A DNA stretch of 64,000 nt, taken from positions 2,695,534-2,759,533 of the forward strand of contig OX595986.1 in NCBI GenBank assembly GCA_951394045.1, in the 5' to 3' direction. Position numbers and translations under genes: made by a program. The notes under the pieces were generated by a model. The model was not told the DNA's origin and did no database searches. It saw only the letters and a program-made list of their open reading frames with translations. The DNA comes from Nitzschia sp. DOCU1. Taxonomy: Eukaryota; Bacillariophyta; Bacillariophyceae; Bacillariales; Bacillariaceae. Below, piece by piece: positions 41,762 through 51,211 of the stretch (position 1 is its first letter; every line of letters begins with the position of its first letter).

Positions 41762-44700
41762 TCACGCAGTTCGTGCTACTCTCATCGACGCAAAACTTGA
41801 TGACAAATCTTGCGTAGCATCCGTCAACCCAATCACGCCTTCTGCGATAGGAGGTGGTACTGCCTCCACCAGTCCACACGAACATTGTGCCAGCTGAATG
41901 AGAAAGTGTCTGTCCATTTCGAGAACATGCCCAAGCAGTGAATCGGGGGACATAGACTCCTCGTTGAACTCATTACCATCGCTGGGCCAAATCAATGCCC
42001 GAACCAATGCTGCACAAGCAAGACGATGCTTGCTTGTCGTCCCCTTCTGGAATCCTAGGCGCCCGGCAAGCCATCGGCACATCCACTCTGAACCACTCCG
42101 CTTGCAAGAAAACGTGAGGCACAGCCATCCACGGAAAACGGAACGGGCAGCAAAGACGGGATCAACCCTGCCCCTTGCACGTTGTTCGGCCTCGAATTCT
42201 CCGTAGGTTCGAACGCACAGGACGTGCTCGTCAAGTAGCCAAAGTAGCTGTCGATGAGAATCGGTGAGCTCAAACCTGTCCGGCTGGAACTTGGATGATT
42301 CTTCAGTAAGGATTCTCGAAGTTTCGAGACTGTCATTCAAGAAGAAGGCTTCGGCATCCTCGATCGACACCTGAAGCTCCAACATCATTATGTCGCAGCA
42401 GTTCAATACGAAGCCATCCTTTCCGCCGATAAGACTTGCACCGGCTCGAACATTTCCACTTAATGCACACTGCTTCATTAACGCAGTTGCATCGAGCCCA
42501 AATCTGGGTTCTTCTGCGCCCGAAGCCGGGCGACCAGCTAGATAGCATGCGGCGTCGAGTAAGGACTGTGTGGGGACAAGACGTTCATCTCCTTTTCGCC
42601 AAGTTTCCTGCAGGCTTCGAAGCAGGAGCAACGACGCAATCAGTAGGTCAAGATCTAACCCACCGGATCCAGGGGCTGCTTCCAGTGCATTCCGAGTTTC
42701 CACAATTTCCAGTTTGTGCTGGTAGAGTCCATCTTCCCCATCCATCTCTATGTCAGCCCACAGTGTCGAATTTTCAGACCCAACAGAAATCATCGACATG
42801 TTAGTGGGGTCAAGGACGAAGTCCTTGAGGTCACAACCCGCGTTAAACAAGCATGCAGATGCAAGCTCCCGTAACCACTCTATGGAAATAGTCCACTTTG
42901 ATCCGTTGCTACCACTACTCAACAACTGATGCAGTCGTCCACGCGTCCACTCTCGGACTTCTTCTTGGAGCAACATTGGATACTTGTGCCGAATTTCAAT
43001 CAGAGCAAGCTCGTGTTGCGTTTCCTCGTCTAGTGATTCCCAATATGTGCGTGACGTTTGCTCCGTAGGAAGATCCAAAAGCAACATTGCCCCCGTACTA
43101 TCGCATGAAACAATCATCGTCACCATGGCCTTTGTCAGCTCCAGCGGCAAAGCCGTACCATCGCCTTGACGAGGTCTTCGACGTATTTCATCGCTGCAAG
43201 CTACGTTGAGCAGACTCAATGCCGTTTTCAGATAGTTGCGAGCGACTCCAATCTCCAGCAGGCATCGCAACGGCCAAAGAAGATCTGAGATTGAGTAATC
43301 GTTAATTGATCCAATTTTCGTCTCAGTGCTGCCCATCGCCAACGCAACTGATTCTTCGTGTCCGGATACAGCGCTGGTAATGGTCGCAACGAGCATAAGC
43401 GATGCGCGGGCAGGATCGTAGTCTCGATTTGTGTGCAGGAAGCGAATGAGTGTCTTGGACATCGCCAAGCCCCCCTTCACTAAACATCCTACTGTCATAT
43501 CTGCAAGCTGGGTCCATGTGGCGGGCTCGGGCGATCGAGCGGCGTGCTGATCACCTTCAATACTAATCGGAATGATACCGTCCAGTAATCCTCGCAACTT
43601 GGTTTGTTCGTCTTCCTCGTCAATCTTGTCGGCGTTCTTCCACAAGTGATAGAGCGTTTCTGCATCTCGAAGCAAGTCGAGGGCAATGCTCGCAGCGGTG
43701 AAATAGTCGCGCTTTTGGCTTAACCAACCAAGCACCTGCGAAAACGGAGACGCTGCTCCATTTTCGATGACAACTTGGCGCATATTGAGAACATTTAATT
43801 GCATCGATGAGTCATCCTCGCTAGATGCTATTGCAACGACTGGTGTTTGACGTGCAAGTAGTGATCGATTGACTTCTGTATCCTCTAACTGCGTCCAACT
43901 GGATAGATGCCGCAAGAGTCGTTCGCTCTTTTGCTGGTTTGACAACTGCGATATTTCAGTCGGTTCCTCTGGCGGGAGGGGGTTGACTCTTATAGGCATG
44001 TTTCCATCCATTCGGATCGACGAGATACTCTGCATGGCTTCCGCAACAATGTCGCCCGATTCGGGCCCCTCCTCAATTTGTTGATCAAAACGAATTTCTT
44101 CGTAAGATTCTGAGAACGGCAGCCGCACCGAAGCGTCCAGTGTACGAGATTGTGGATGTGCACTTGGTACCGGCAGCACACTAGCCACGGCGCGATGGGA
44201 CAACTTCCCTGATGGAGATCCCGGGAGTTCTTGCAAAAATGAGACGCCGCGATTTGAACTAGCCCCTTCCCAGCAAAGGAAATACGCAGAGTTTTCTGTT
44301 CCTACCAAAGACCAGCCTTGACCAAGGCACCCCCAAACGGAACGAAGCAATGATTTCTTCGACCCATGTCCTTCTTGCGCCGGAATCTGGGCCACGCGAC
44401 CGCCCTCTTGCGTTGAAGTTTTGATGGATCCATTCTCCGACACACCAGACAACGTCGGCATTACGAGCAGTCCTCTTTCCTCTTGTGACCGAATATCGAA
44501 CTCGGTGTAGAGTTGAAGTAACGACGGTGGAGTCGTTCCTGCTGCGCAGAGCACCCGTTGGTTCGTTTTCGTTCCGGTGTTGCTAACGACCGGCAAATGT
44601 ATCTCGACTGGAAGTATTTGGAAGCGATGAACTTGTATTGTGGGAATATGACTGAGATTGTGGCCCGAGTTGTTGGGATCGTTCTTCCCCAAGAAGGTCC

Positions 44701-46549
44701 GTAGTTCGTCATCTGAGCCCACCACCACAGGCAGCGCGGTACTATCCAATCGAATCGCAACGACCTTGTCATCACCGATGCAAAGTAAGAGCTCCATTCC
44801 ATGCCAGTGTTCCACGTGTGTCACGGAACGTGGCTCAAAATCCAAAAAGAGCGTTTTAGATTCCGCCCAAGATCCCATCGAACAAAAGGTCACAAACCCT
44901 CCGGCATGCAAGGACGGGTCATCATCTGAATCTATCGTGGTTGTCGACTTGGGAGACGGACTTTTCTTTGCAGGCTTTTTGCCATCTTCTTGGGTAAACG
45001 CGGATTCACTGCTGCCAGTTGCCCACCAATCATCAACTTGATCGTCACCAGACTGATCCTCCTTTTTGGTAGAGGAAGCAGAACTCCATTGAGTGGAATC
45101 TTTCCACCAATCCTTGCCCGGTTTCGCTTTTGACGGGGCGGCACCAGTTTCAACGGCATTATTTGGTTCGTTCAAAGACTGTCGTGTCTTTTGGCGGGAC
45201 TTTGTCGAGACGAACGGAGAGAAATGTGGGATCCCTCGGCCTAAAACGACGAGGTAGGGGAACGTCGGGCCTACAACATGGATGGAAGTTGCTTGGTTGT
45301 AAACCGTTCGTTGCGGCAACGTGGAAGGTTCAATCCAAGGATTCCAGGCAAGAAGGTTCGTCGAAGGCCTGGGAAGAGGTTGGATATCAGTGTTTGGAAT
45401 GGCGGCGTCGACGACCGCAGGAGGCTTGGCTTCTTCGTCACCGCCATACACGGAATCGCGCTTTTGCCGATTCCAGGTCTCATTAAGAATCGACAAGGAA
45501 ATCGTCGTTTTTGGTTGTGAGAGAGGCAGCCACGCAGACTCGAGCCTTTGAAAAAGCTCAGCCCCGAGCAACCATTCCGCCATGGCCCTTTCTTCGTCCC
45601 TTCCACGAGACGAGCTTGTTTCACTGTCTTGAGACGAATCCTCTCGCTTAGGCGCTTCCGACAATAACAGTTCCCATACGGAATAGATACAAATCAGACC
45701 ATGAGATGATATACAAGCCAGACAGAGGGGATGCTCCGTGGTCCCAAAGCTCGATTCTTCAGTCTCGGTTTGTCCAAGATCAGACGAACTTGAAGTGGAC
45801 TTGATATTCTTGGACGAAGTGCTGGTAAGTTTACTCCTTCCATCTTCGCTCATTTCCTCCAAGTTGCCAAGCGAGGGTCCCAGCCCGACCAGCATGGACG
45901 AAATGACTTCTAGCGCTTCTTCGCGTTGCGCTGCCTGCGTCAAGGGTTGCCGGCAAAGCGTCGCCGCCACGATTCCAGAATCACTAGGGACAGAGAGGGT
46001 TCGAGTAGAATCCTCCTCCTCCTCGGACTCTGGTACAGTATCTAATTTCAACCATGGCAAAAAGAGCTCTCCTAGACCCGTCCATACAGTTCGTTTTTGT
46101 GCGTTTATTCGTTGTCGAGTCGCACTGCGAATCGTCTCGGGCCACACCAGGGTTCGAACCAGAAGCGTTTCCTTTGTTTTGCAATGAGACAATGCCAGTG
46201 TCAGTTCCGTCGCCACTCCAGTACCATCCTCGCCAGAAGGATCCAACAAGGTGATGGTTAGTAGAAAGTGATGCTCATCAGTATTTCCATCCTCAAATGA
46301 TGATTTCCATATCGATGGACATTCCTTGGCAATTTCATTCGCCAAAACTTGAGCCGTGGAAAATCCCACAATCGTCTTGCGGTTAGAGGATGATGATTCT
46401 GGAGGAGATTGTGCCGTGGAATATTGTGCCCAGGTCGGATTCTTCCAATCCACTTGCCATGGAACCGACGAGGAGGAGCGATGGGAAGCGGGCGAGGATA
46501 TGGCGGCGGATGCTGTTGTGGATGAAGGAAGAGGGGTGGTGGAGCTCAT
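41762..46549 (-). CDS. Very large orphan protein (1,595 residues)
   Basis: One uninterrupted exon. The ATG at 46549 (MSSTTPLPSS) is preferred; an in-frame ATG at 46621 is possible. No known domain was recognised. The N-terminal half mixes Ser-rich disorder with beta-like strands (LCLACISSHGLICIYSVWELL, YLVVLGRGIPHFSPF, FLDFEPRSVTHVEHWHGMELLLCIGDD), reminiscent of a degenerate beta-propeller. The C-terminal half is almost entirely helical with regular hydrophobic spacing, like an alpha-solenoid. Propeller plus solenoid is the layout of nucleoporins, vesicle-coat and tethering subunits, so a scaffold role is a guess from layout alone. No membrane segment, catalytic motif or targeting peptide was seen. 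Confidence 0.8.
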   Translation of the reverse strand: MSSTTPLPSSTTASAAISSPASHRSSSSVPWQVDWKNPTWAQYSTAQSPPESSSSNRKTIVGFSTAQVLANEIAKECPSIWKSSFEDGNTDEHHFLLTITLLDPSGEDGTGVATELTLALSHCKTKETLLVRTLVWPETIRSATRQRINAQKRTVWTGLGELFLPWLKLDTVPESEEEEDSTRTLSVPSDSGIVAATLCRQPLTQAAQREEALEVISSMLVGLGPSLGNLEEMSEDGRSKLTSTSSKNIKSTSSSSDLGQTETEESSFGTTEHPLCLACISSHGLICIYSVWELLLSEAPKREDSSQDSETSSSRGRDEERAMAEWLLGAELFQRLESAWLPLSQPKTTISLSILNETWNRQKRDSVYGGDEEAKPPAVVDAAIPNTDIQPLPRPSTNLLAWNPWIEPSTLPQRTVYNQATSIHVVGPTFPYLVVLGRGIPHFSPFVSTKSRQKTRQSLNEPNNAVETGAAPSKAKPGKDWWKDSTQWSSASSTKKEDQSGDDQVDDWWATGSSESAFTQEDGKKPAKKSPSPKSTTTIDSDDDPSLHAGGFVTFCSMGSWAESKTLFLDFEPRSVTHVEHWHGMELLLCIGDDKVVAIRLDSTALPVVVGSDDELRTFLGKNDPNNSGHNLSHIPTIQVHRFQILPVEIHLPVVSNTGTKTNQRVLCAAGTTPPSLLQLYTEFDIRSQEERGLLVMPTLSGVSENGSIKTSTQEGGRVAQIPAQEGHGSKKSLLRSVWGCLGQGWSLVGTENSAYFLCWEGASSNRGVSFLQELPGSPSGKLSHRAVASVLPVPSAHPQSRTLDASVRLPFSESYEEIRFDQQIEEGPESGDIVAEAMQSISSIRMDGNMPIRVNPLPPEEPTEISQLSNQQKSERLLRHLSSWTQLEDTEVNRSLLARQTPVVAIASSEDDSSMQLNVLNMRQVVIENGAASPFSQVLGWLSQKRDYFTAASIALDLLRDAETLYHLWKNADKIDEEDEQTKLRGLLDGIIPISIEGDQHAARSPEPATWTQLADMTVGCLVKGGLAMSKTLIRFLHTNRDYDPARASLMLVATITSAVSGHEESVALAMGSTETKIGSINDYSISDLLWPLRCLLEIGVARNYLKTALSLLNVACSDEIRRRPRQGDGTALPLELTKAMVTMIVSCDSTGAMLLLDLPTEQTSRTYWESLDEETQHELALIEIRHKYPMLLQEEVREWTRGRLHQLLSSGSNGSKWTISIEWLRELASACLFNAGCDLKDFVLDPTNMSMISVGSENSTLWADIEMDGEDGLYQHKLEIVETRNALEAAPGSGGLDLDLLIASLLLLRSLQETWRKGDERLVPTQSLLDAACYLAGRPASGAEEPRFGLDATALMKQCALSGNVRAGASLIGGKDGFVLNCCDIMMLELQVSIEDAEAFFLNDSLETSRILTEESSKFQPDRFELTDSHRQLLWLLDEHVLCVRTYGEFEAEQRARGRVDPVFAARSVFRGWLCLTFSCKRSGSEWMCRWLAGRLGFQKGTTSKHRLACAALVRALIWPSDGNEFNEESMSPDSLLGHVLEMDRHFLIQLAQCSCGLVEAVPPPIAEGVIGLTDATQDLSSSFASMRVARTA

Positions 46550-47059
46550 TGTATCGCTTGGAGAGAATCGACAACCAATAATGCCTGAAAACTCTGACTG
46601 TGAGCTCTTTATATTCAGCATGCATCGACGGCACTGGTATCCATCGTTGCTTGTACTAATCTAATGTAATCAATAGAGATATGTGTAGCGCTAAAAGTTT
46701 GATGTCATGGTGGTGAATGAGATGGAGATATCGACGCGCCAAAAGAGTGTCGACGGGGAACCCCCCTCCTCGTTCCCCGCCCCTGCTTCACATCGCCCCC
46801 TCCTCGTTCACGTAAAATGTACGTTGAACAAAGTGTACCAAACGGAAGGAATCGAAGTGTTCAATTCGAGCGAGTCTCTCTAACTGCGATCGGTCTACAA
46901 TGGTAAGAATGGGAAAATAGAGGGCTCTGCCAGAGGCTGCATAGATCAATGTATTGGGGAATTGGAGACCGTTTGATAGCGTGAGCAAGGAGTAAGTTGA
47001 TTTGACAGGTTATAGCACTGTTTCAAATGATGATGTAGAATTTGAAAAGGCGGCTCGAC
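46550..47059. promoter_or_regulatory. Upstream region of the large orphan gene
   Basis: About 510 bp between the orphan start and the stop of the helicase-associated-domain gene on the same strand. It includes a C-rich run near 46760-46800. No gene. Confidence 0.4.
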
Positions 47060-48820
47060 CTAGTGATCGGCTAGAATCTTCTCCAAGGCCAGTAGACGAG
47101 GATCCAGTTTGGGTGCTGGCGAAGTCTTGTTGCCTTTGTCGGTCAAATCTCGCAAAAGTCTACGCTGCCGGCTGATCCAACGATAGAGTTCGCTGTGTTT
47201 GCTTGGGACACGAGTGTGGCCATGCTCCGCTTGAAACCGCACCAGCTGTTCGTACAAGACATCCCACCGAGCCGCTTGCCCTGTCCAAGCAAAACCAATC
47301 TCGTCCAGGGCCGCAATACGTTCAGCAGAAAGGCGGTTTCGTTTATAGGCAAAACGTTGGTGCTTGACCCACGACGCAAGAGTGTGATATTCTGGAGCAT
47401 TGAGAGGAATAGCAAAATGCCCGAATCGTTCCTTGAATTCACACAACTTGTGATACTGTTCCAACCACCGTTCATCTTGAACATCTACTGTAAATGTCAA
47501 GTCCCTCAATCGTTTGGCTCTTCCTTCGGCATCATCGGCGGCAATCGCCCAGTCAAAGTTGACTTTGTTGAGGGCTTCAATCTTTTCCGTGCTTTCCAAC
47601 GACAACTCGTGCTCTTCATCATTGGCTAGTTGGCGGAGCTTTCGTCTTTGTCGATCGACCCATTGCCACAGTGGTCCCGAGGAAACTGGGACACGCGTGT
47701 GACCATGTTCGGCATGAAAATCCACAAGCTCCTGGTAAAATTGATCCCACTTTTCTTCGTGAACGTCCCAAGCAAAGCCAATGGATTCCAAAGCAAGAAT
47801 GCGATCTTCTGATAACTCGTTATTGTGATAATGAGTTCGTTGTCGATTGACCCAAAAGCCCAAGGATGAGTCGTCTCCACCATGAGTTGGCGCGTTGGCA
47901 TGTCCATGGGCTTTGACAAAGTCACATAATCGTTGAAAATTTTGTTTCCATGCAGTTTCTTGCAAGTCAAAGATAAACCCCAGTTCTTTAAGTAAATTCA
48001 TACGAGTCTCTGACAATGTTCCTCCTCGATAGGCCTTGCGCTGTTGGTCCGACCACGTCCAGAGTTGCGGATCCACCTCCTGATCGACTTGCAACGTCCC
48101 GTACCGTTTTTGATAGGCTTCCAAACGATTGAACGAACGCTGCCATTGAGCTTCTCGTTCGGACCAAAGAAAGCCCATGGATTCAAGCACTAGAATACGA
48201 ATCTGATCCACTTCTGGAATTTGCTTGGTACGCCGAGAATGCAGGTGTGCGTAGCGTCGTCGTTGCAGTCCCACCCAAGCGGCAAGTTCGTCCGACACTT
48301 GTAACTTTTGACGCTCCGCCAAGGCAAACTTACTACTACCCGATGGCACGTGACAGTCGCCATGAATTTCCTTGTAACGAATCAGCTCATTGATCATTCG
48401 TTCGTCTTGAGGATCCAATCCTTGACGATCGACCGTCTCGGGTGCAGAAGTTACCGTAGTAGTTTTATCAGGAGCCTTTTGACTGTCACTGCTAAACGCC
48501 AGCCGACCGATCAAAGTTCTTCCCACAGTCCAGTCTTGCTGGATATCCCTCCACGAAGCTTGGAAGGAAGAGGAGTGTAAATGATTGTAGGAGTAGCGAC
48601 TGCATACTAGCAAAAATGGGGTGGTAGACTGCCACCGCTGTTGCTGCCAACTGCCCAAGGTGCGGGTGGTGGAACGCCATGAAACGTCCAGAGTTCGTCC
48701 CAAAACAACCCACGGGCGACCGACCACCCAGCTTGCCATTGGACTAGATATCTGGAAAGGTTCTTTTTGATGTCGTTGACAGCGACGACTCCAATATCTT
48801 GGCAACAGCTGGGTCTTCAT
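47060..48820 (-). CDS. Helicase-associated (HA) domain repeat protein
   Basis: Single exon, 586 residues from the ATG at 48820. Residues about 130-580 contain six tandem helicase-associated domains. Each has the pattern W-x3-F/Y-x2-L-x2-F/Y-x4-G-x3-V/P, then W-x2-x-QR-x-x-Y/L, and closes with a Leu-x-x-x-GF-x-W helix; examples are FHAEHGHTRVP, LASWVKHQRFAY and LDEIGFAWT. No helicase core is present. These repeats are strongly expanded in diatoms and thought to bind nucleic acid. The N-terminus (MKTQLLPRYWSRRCQRH) is Arg-rich without early acids, compatible with mitochondrial or plastid import. The last repeat is degenerate at the C-terminus. Confidence 0.88.
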   Translation of the reverse strand: MKTQLLPRYWSRRCQRHQKEPFQISSPMASWVVGRPWVVLGRTLDVSWRSTTRTLGSWQQQRWQSTTPFLLVCSRYSYNHLHSSSFQASWRDIQQDWTVGRTLIGRLAFSSDSQKAPDKTTTVTSAPETVDRQGLDPQDERMINELIRYKEIHGDCHVPSGSSKFALAERQKLQVSDELAAWVGLQRRRYAHLHSRRTKQIPEVDQIRILVLESMGFLWSEREAQWQRSFNRLEAYQKRYGTLQVDQEVDPQLWTWSDQQRKAYRGGTLSETRMNLLKELGFIFDLQETAWKQNFQRLCDFVKAHGHANAPTHGGDDSSLGFWVNRQRTHYHNNELSEDRILALESIGFAWDVHEEKWDQFYQELVDFHAEHGHTRVPVSSGPLWQWVDRQRRKLRQLANDEEHELSLESTEKIEALNKVNFDWAIAADDAEGRAKRLRDLTFTVDVQDERWLEQYHKLCEFKERFGHFAIPLNAPEYHTLASWVKHQRFAYKRNRLSAERIAALDEIGFAWTGQAARWDVLYEQLVRFQAEHGHTRVPSKHSELYRWISRQRRLLRDLTDKGNKTSPAPKLDPRLLALEKILADH

Positions 48821-49172
48821 CGGGCTGATGGATTCACCATCTCGTGTCCATGCACACACACACTCCACTCAAACTAGAGAGATAATATGCCACTGCCAGA
48901 TGCACCAGCCAACGTTAGAATGGCTTTATACCCCTGACGACATGCCGATTTCGAAGACAACTTTTTTCTGTCGCTTCATTTTCTTCTTTTGCCGTTTGGT
49001 TTGAGCACCAAAAGAGTCGAAGTGGTCGTTTTCAGAAAAAAGGGTTGAGAAAAGCTGGGCCGCACCCTTTTGGTGGTCGAAGTGGTCATCTCTCCCCTTA
49101 ATTTTTTCCGCGCTTGTCCGCCAACCACTCAAAAATTGCAGGAAAGCAGGCCCAAAAACGCAAGAAAAAGAA
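48821..49172. other. Flank between the HA-repeat gene and the retroelement
   Basis: About 350 bp. It holds the HA-gene promoter and host sequence up to the insertion. The word GTCGAAGTGGTC occurs twice here (about 49016 and 49076). No gene. Confidence 0.4.
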
Positions 49173-49365
49173 GACGCGCTCCACTTCGTTCCACGCGTCA
49201 CTCCGGAACGCGCTCCTTCGACGTTCGTCTTCGCGCGAGAACTAGGGATTGTAAGTCTTGATCGAATAGTAAAATAGATCAAGGGCAAGAACAACAAATA
49301 GTGGCAGAATCAGAGGTCTAAAAGCCCTTTGATTCAAGCTCCTCTTGATACGAGGGGCCTGATCC
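49173..49365 (-). repeat. Split direct repeat B2 (3' terminal)
   Basis: 193 bp, apparently identical to 49703-49895 (offset 530 bp). It forms the element's 3' end; its outermost bases are GACGCGCTCC on the plus strand. It contains a short inverted pair, CTTGATC/GATCAAG, around a 13 nt AT-rich loop. Confidence 0.92.
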
Positions 49366-49384
49366 CTAGGTGTGGGCGGGCGGG

Positions 49385-49702
49385 AAATTAGAAAAAAAGC
49401 TACGTCCGGATGGAGCAGCCCCAATTACTTGCAATTGTGAGCTGCTCCATCCCTTCTAGAAACGAGCAATCGTGCTCGAACCTCTCCGCTTGCACGGCAA
49501 AAACGACCGTTTCCGACGTAGAAACTTCCCCTTCACTCTTTGTTCGATTGCTCCATCGTTTGCAAATCGTTTGAGCACAGAGAGGGGAGAGGATTTTTCC
49601 GAAACGGCTCGACCGGCGTGGATGAGCGTGCCGGCGCTCCAAGGTTTGGAAGGGATGGAGGGCAGGCGGAGCCTCCCCTCTCCATACACTGCGTTCCGAC
49701 GC
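49385..49702 (-). repeat. Split direct repeat A2
   Basis: 318 bp, apparently identical to 56076-56393 (offset 6,691 bp). It abuts B1 with no spacer, giving the internal B-A junction. It contains 12 bp inverted arms GGATGGAGCAGC (49408-49419) and GCTGCTCCATCC (49441-49452). Confidence 0.92.
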
Positions 49703-49895
49703 GACGCGCTCCACTTCGTTCCACGCGTCACTCCGGAACGCGCTCCTTCGACGTTCGTCTTCGCGCGAGAACTAGGGATTGTAAGTCTTGATCGAATAGT
49801 AAAATAGATCAAGGGCAAGAACAACAAATAGTGGCAGAATCAGAGGTCTAAAAGCCCTTTGATTCAAGCTCCTCTTGATACGAGGGGCCTGATCC
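49703..49895 (-). repeat. Split direct repeat B1
   Basis: 193 bp internal copy of the B repeat, starting 53 bp beyond the recombinase stop codon in the coding direction. Confidence 0.92.
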
Positions 49896-49948
49896 ACCAC
49901 TTGACTTGAATGGAAGGTCCGAGGGTTGTTCTTGGTGGCTTCAATCTT

Positions 49949-51211
49949 CTAGAAATCCAGGCAGTGTGGGACTTCTGGGAGAGGGGCGACGGCTCCCCCA
50001 ACCATAGAAGAAGAGCGAAGAGACGGCGAGTCACCATGAGAACCCCAGGACGGCACGTGAAAGAAATGGTTAACGGAGACCATTTTCGAAGAAACTGATT
50101 GTGTAAACTGAAGCACCTGAGCTCGCAAGTAGGCCATGAACGCATCGGATTCCCAACGCCCGATCAGCATAATAGTGTGCACCGGAACACTAGCCAGATG
50201 CATGGCCATCGCGGCGCCAGAGCGGATTGAATGTGTCCCAACATCTTCGGGACCAAAGCCGAGACTGGCCCGCCCGAGAGCAGCGACGGAATGCCGGATG
50301 GCACCGATCAAGTCTTCAGCAGAGAGGGTAACCAGTTTCCCGGACGCTGCGACGGCATAGCAACACACCAAAGTGTCCTCGGTGGCTCCAGGGAGCCCCC
50401 GGACACGAGAAACAACGTCAGCCCACCGCTTCACGGGACAAAGGACCTCGTCATTGGTCCTATACATCGTCACTACCCCATGTCGACGATCAGTTTTCGA
50501 CCACCGGAAGCAGACTGATACGGCGTCGGCAGCGTGAAGATTGGGGTTGTCATGTAGAAGTTCAACCGAATTGGAGAAGAACTTGATATCTCCAAGCCTC
50601 AAAGGATCGGTCCGTCGCTCCCCTTGGACCTTCAGGTACTCACAGGAGCGCATCGCATGGAAGAATGCGCATATTGCTAACAACGCGAGGAAAGAGGACT
50701 TGGAACAGGGGCTCGAAGCATACATGTGCCTCAAGACTGAGGGAGTGATCGCTTTCTGGCCGGTTGTCGGTTCGTCCGAATTCGCGTATCCCCTGTATTG
50801 TTTGCGTAAAATCTCCGAAGTCCTTCCGGCGGCGTCGAGTCTGGGATCTGGACGTCCGGTCGCCAAGAAGGCCTGTGCCACTTTGCTGACATAGCGCTCG
50901 GTGGTGGCTGCCATAAGTGGGGTAGAACTGTCTCTACCGTTGGTGTAGAGTCCTTCCCTGATTGCTTGGGCAAATGCACATAAAATTCGGATTCTTGCTG
51001 GTGGACTGAGTCTGTCCATGTAAAGGTCTTCGCCGAGGTCAACCCCGGCACAGAAATCTTTCCAGCGCTCGAGAGCGCGATCTTTGACCGCGTGGGTGCT
51101 TTCGACGACTGCGGCATCCCTTTCCTGATCGGCAGCATTGAGTAAGCCCAGGAGGCAATCTTTTCCGGTACGGGACATAAATGAAAGTTCGGCGGAAGCT
51201 GCTCGGGACAA
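49949..51211 (-). CDS. Tyrosine recombinase of the retroelement
   Basis: Joins the circular DNA copy of the element into the genome in place of an integrase. 420 residues from 51211; residue 12 is an alternative start. Catalytic residues are all visible: Arg188 in FFHAMRSCEYL, Lys about 239 in FRWSKTDRRH, His327-x-x-Arg330 in GTHSIRSG, Trp353 in LIGRWES and Tyr361 in FMAYLRAQV. The preceding part resembles the core-binding domain of phage-type recombinases. It overlaps the 3' end of the RT/RNase H frame by 481 bp in another frame, so translation probably needs a separate message, reinitiation or frameshift. The tail (about residues 375-420) is low complexity. Confidence 0.92.
   Translation of the reverse strand: MSRAASAELSFMSRTGKDCLLGLLNAADQERDAAVVESTHAVKDRALERWKDFCAGVDLGEDLYMDRLSPPARIRILCAFAQAIREGLYTNGRDSSTPLMAATTERYVSKVAQAFLATGRPDPRLDAAGRTSEILRKQYRGYANSDEPTTGQKAITPSVLRHMYASSPCSKSSFLALLAICAFFHAMRSCEYLKVQGERRTDPLRLGDIKFFSNSVELLHDNPNLHAADAVSVCFRWSKTDRRHGVVTMYRTNDEVLCPVKRWADVVSRVRGLPGATEDTLVCCYAVAASGKLVTLSAEDLIGAIRHSVAALGRASLGFGPEDVGTHSIRSGAAMAMHLASVPVHTIMLIGRWESDAFMAYLRAQVLQFTQSVSSKMVSVNHFFHVPSWGSHGDSPSLRSSSMVGGAVAPLPEVPHCLDF

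Noticed and set aside
46140..46160. tRNA-like GGTTCGAACC word
   Set aside because: It lies inside the coding sequence of the large orphan and no cloverleaf could be built around it.
49456..49827. Two near-identical minus-strand frames (48926-49297 and 49456-49827) sharing their N-terminal half
   Set aside because: The shared part is simply the B repeat of the retroelement read in a chance frame; the remainders differ and show no protein-like features.
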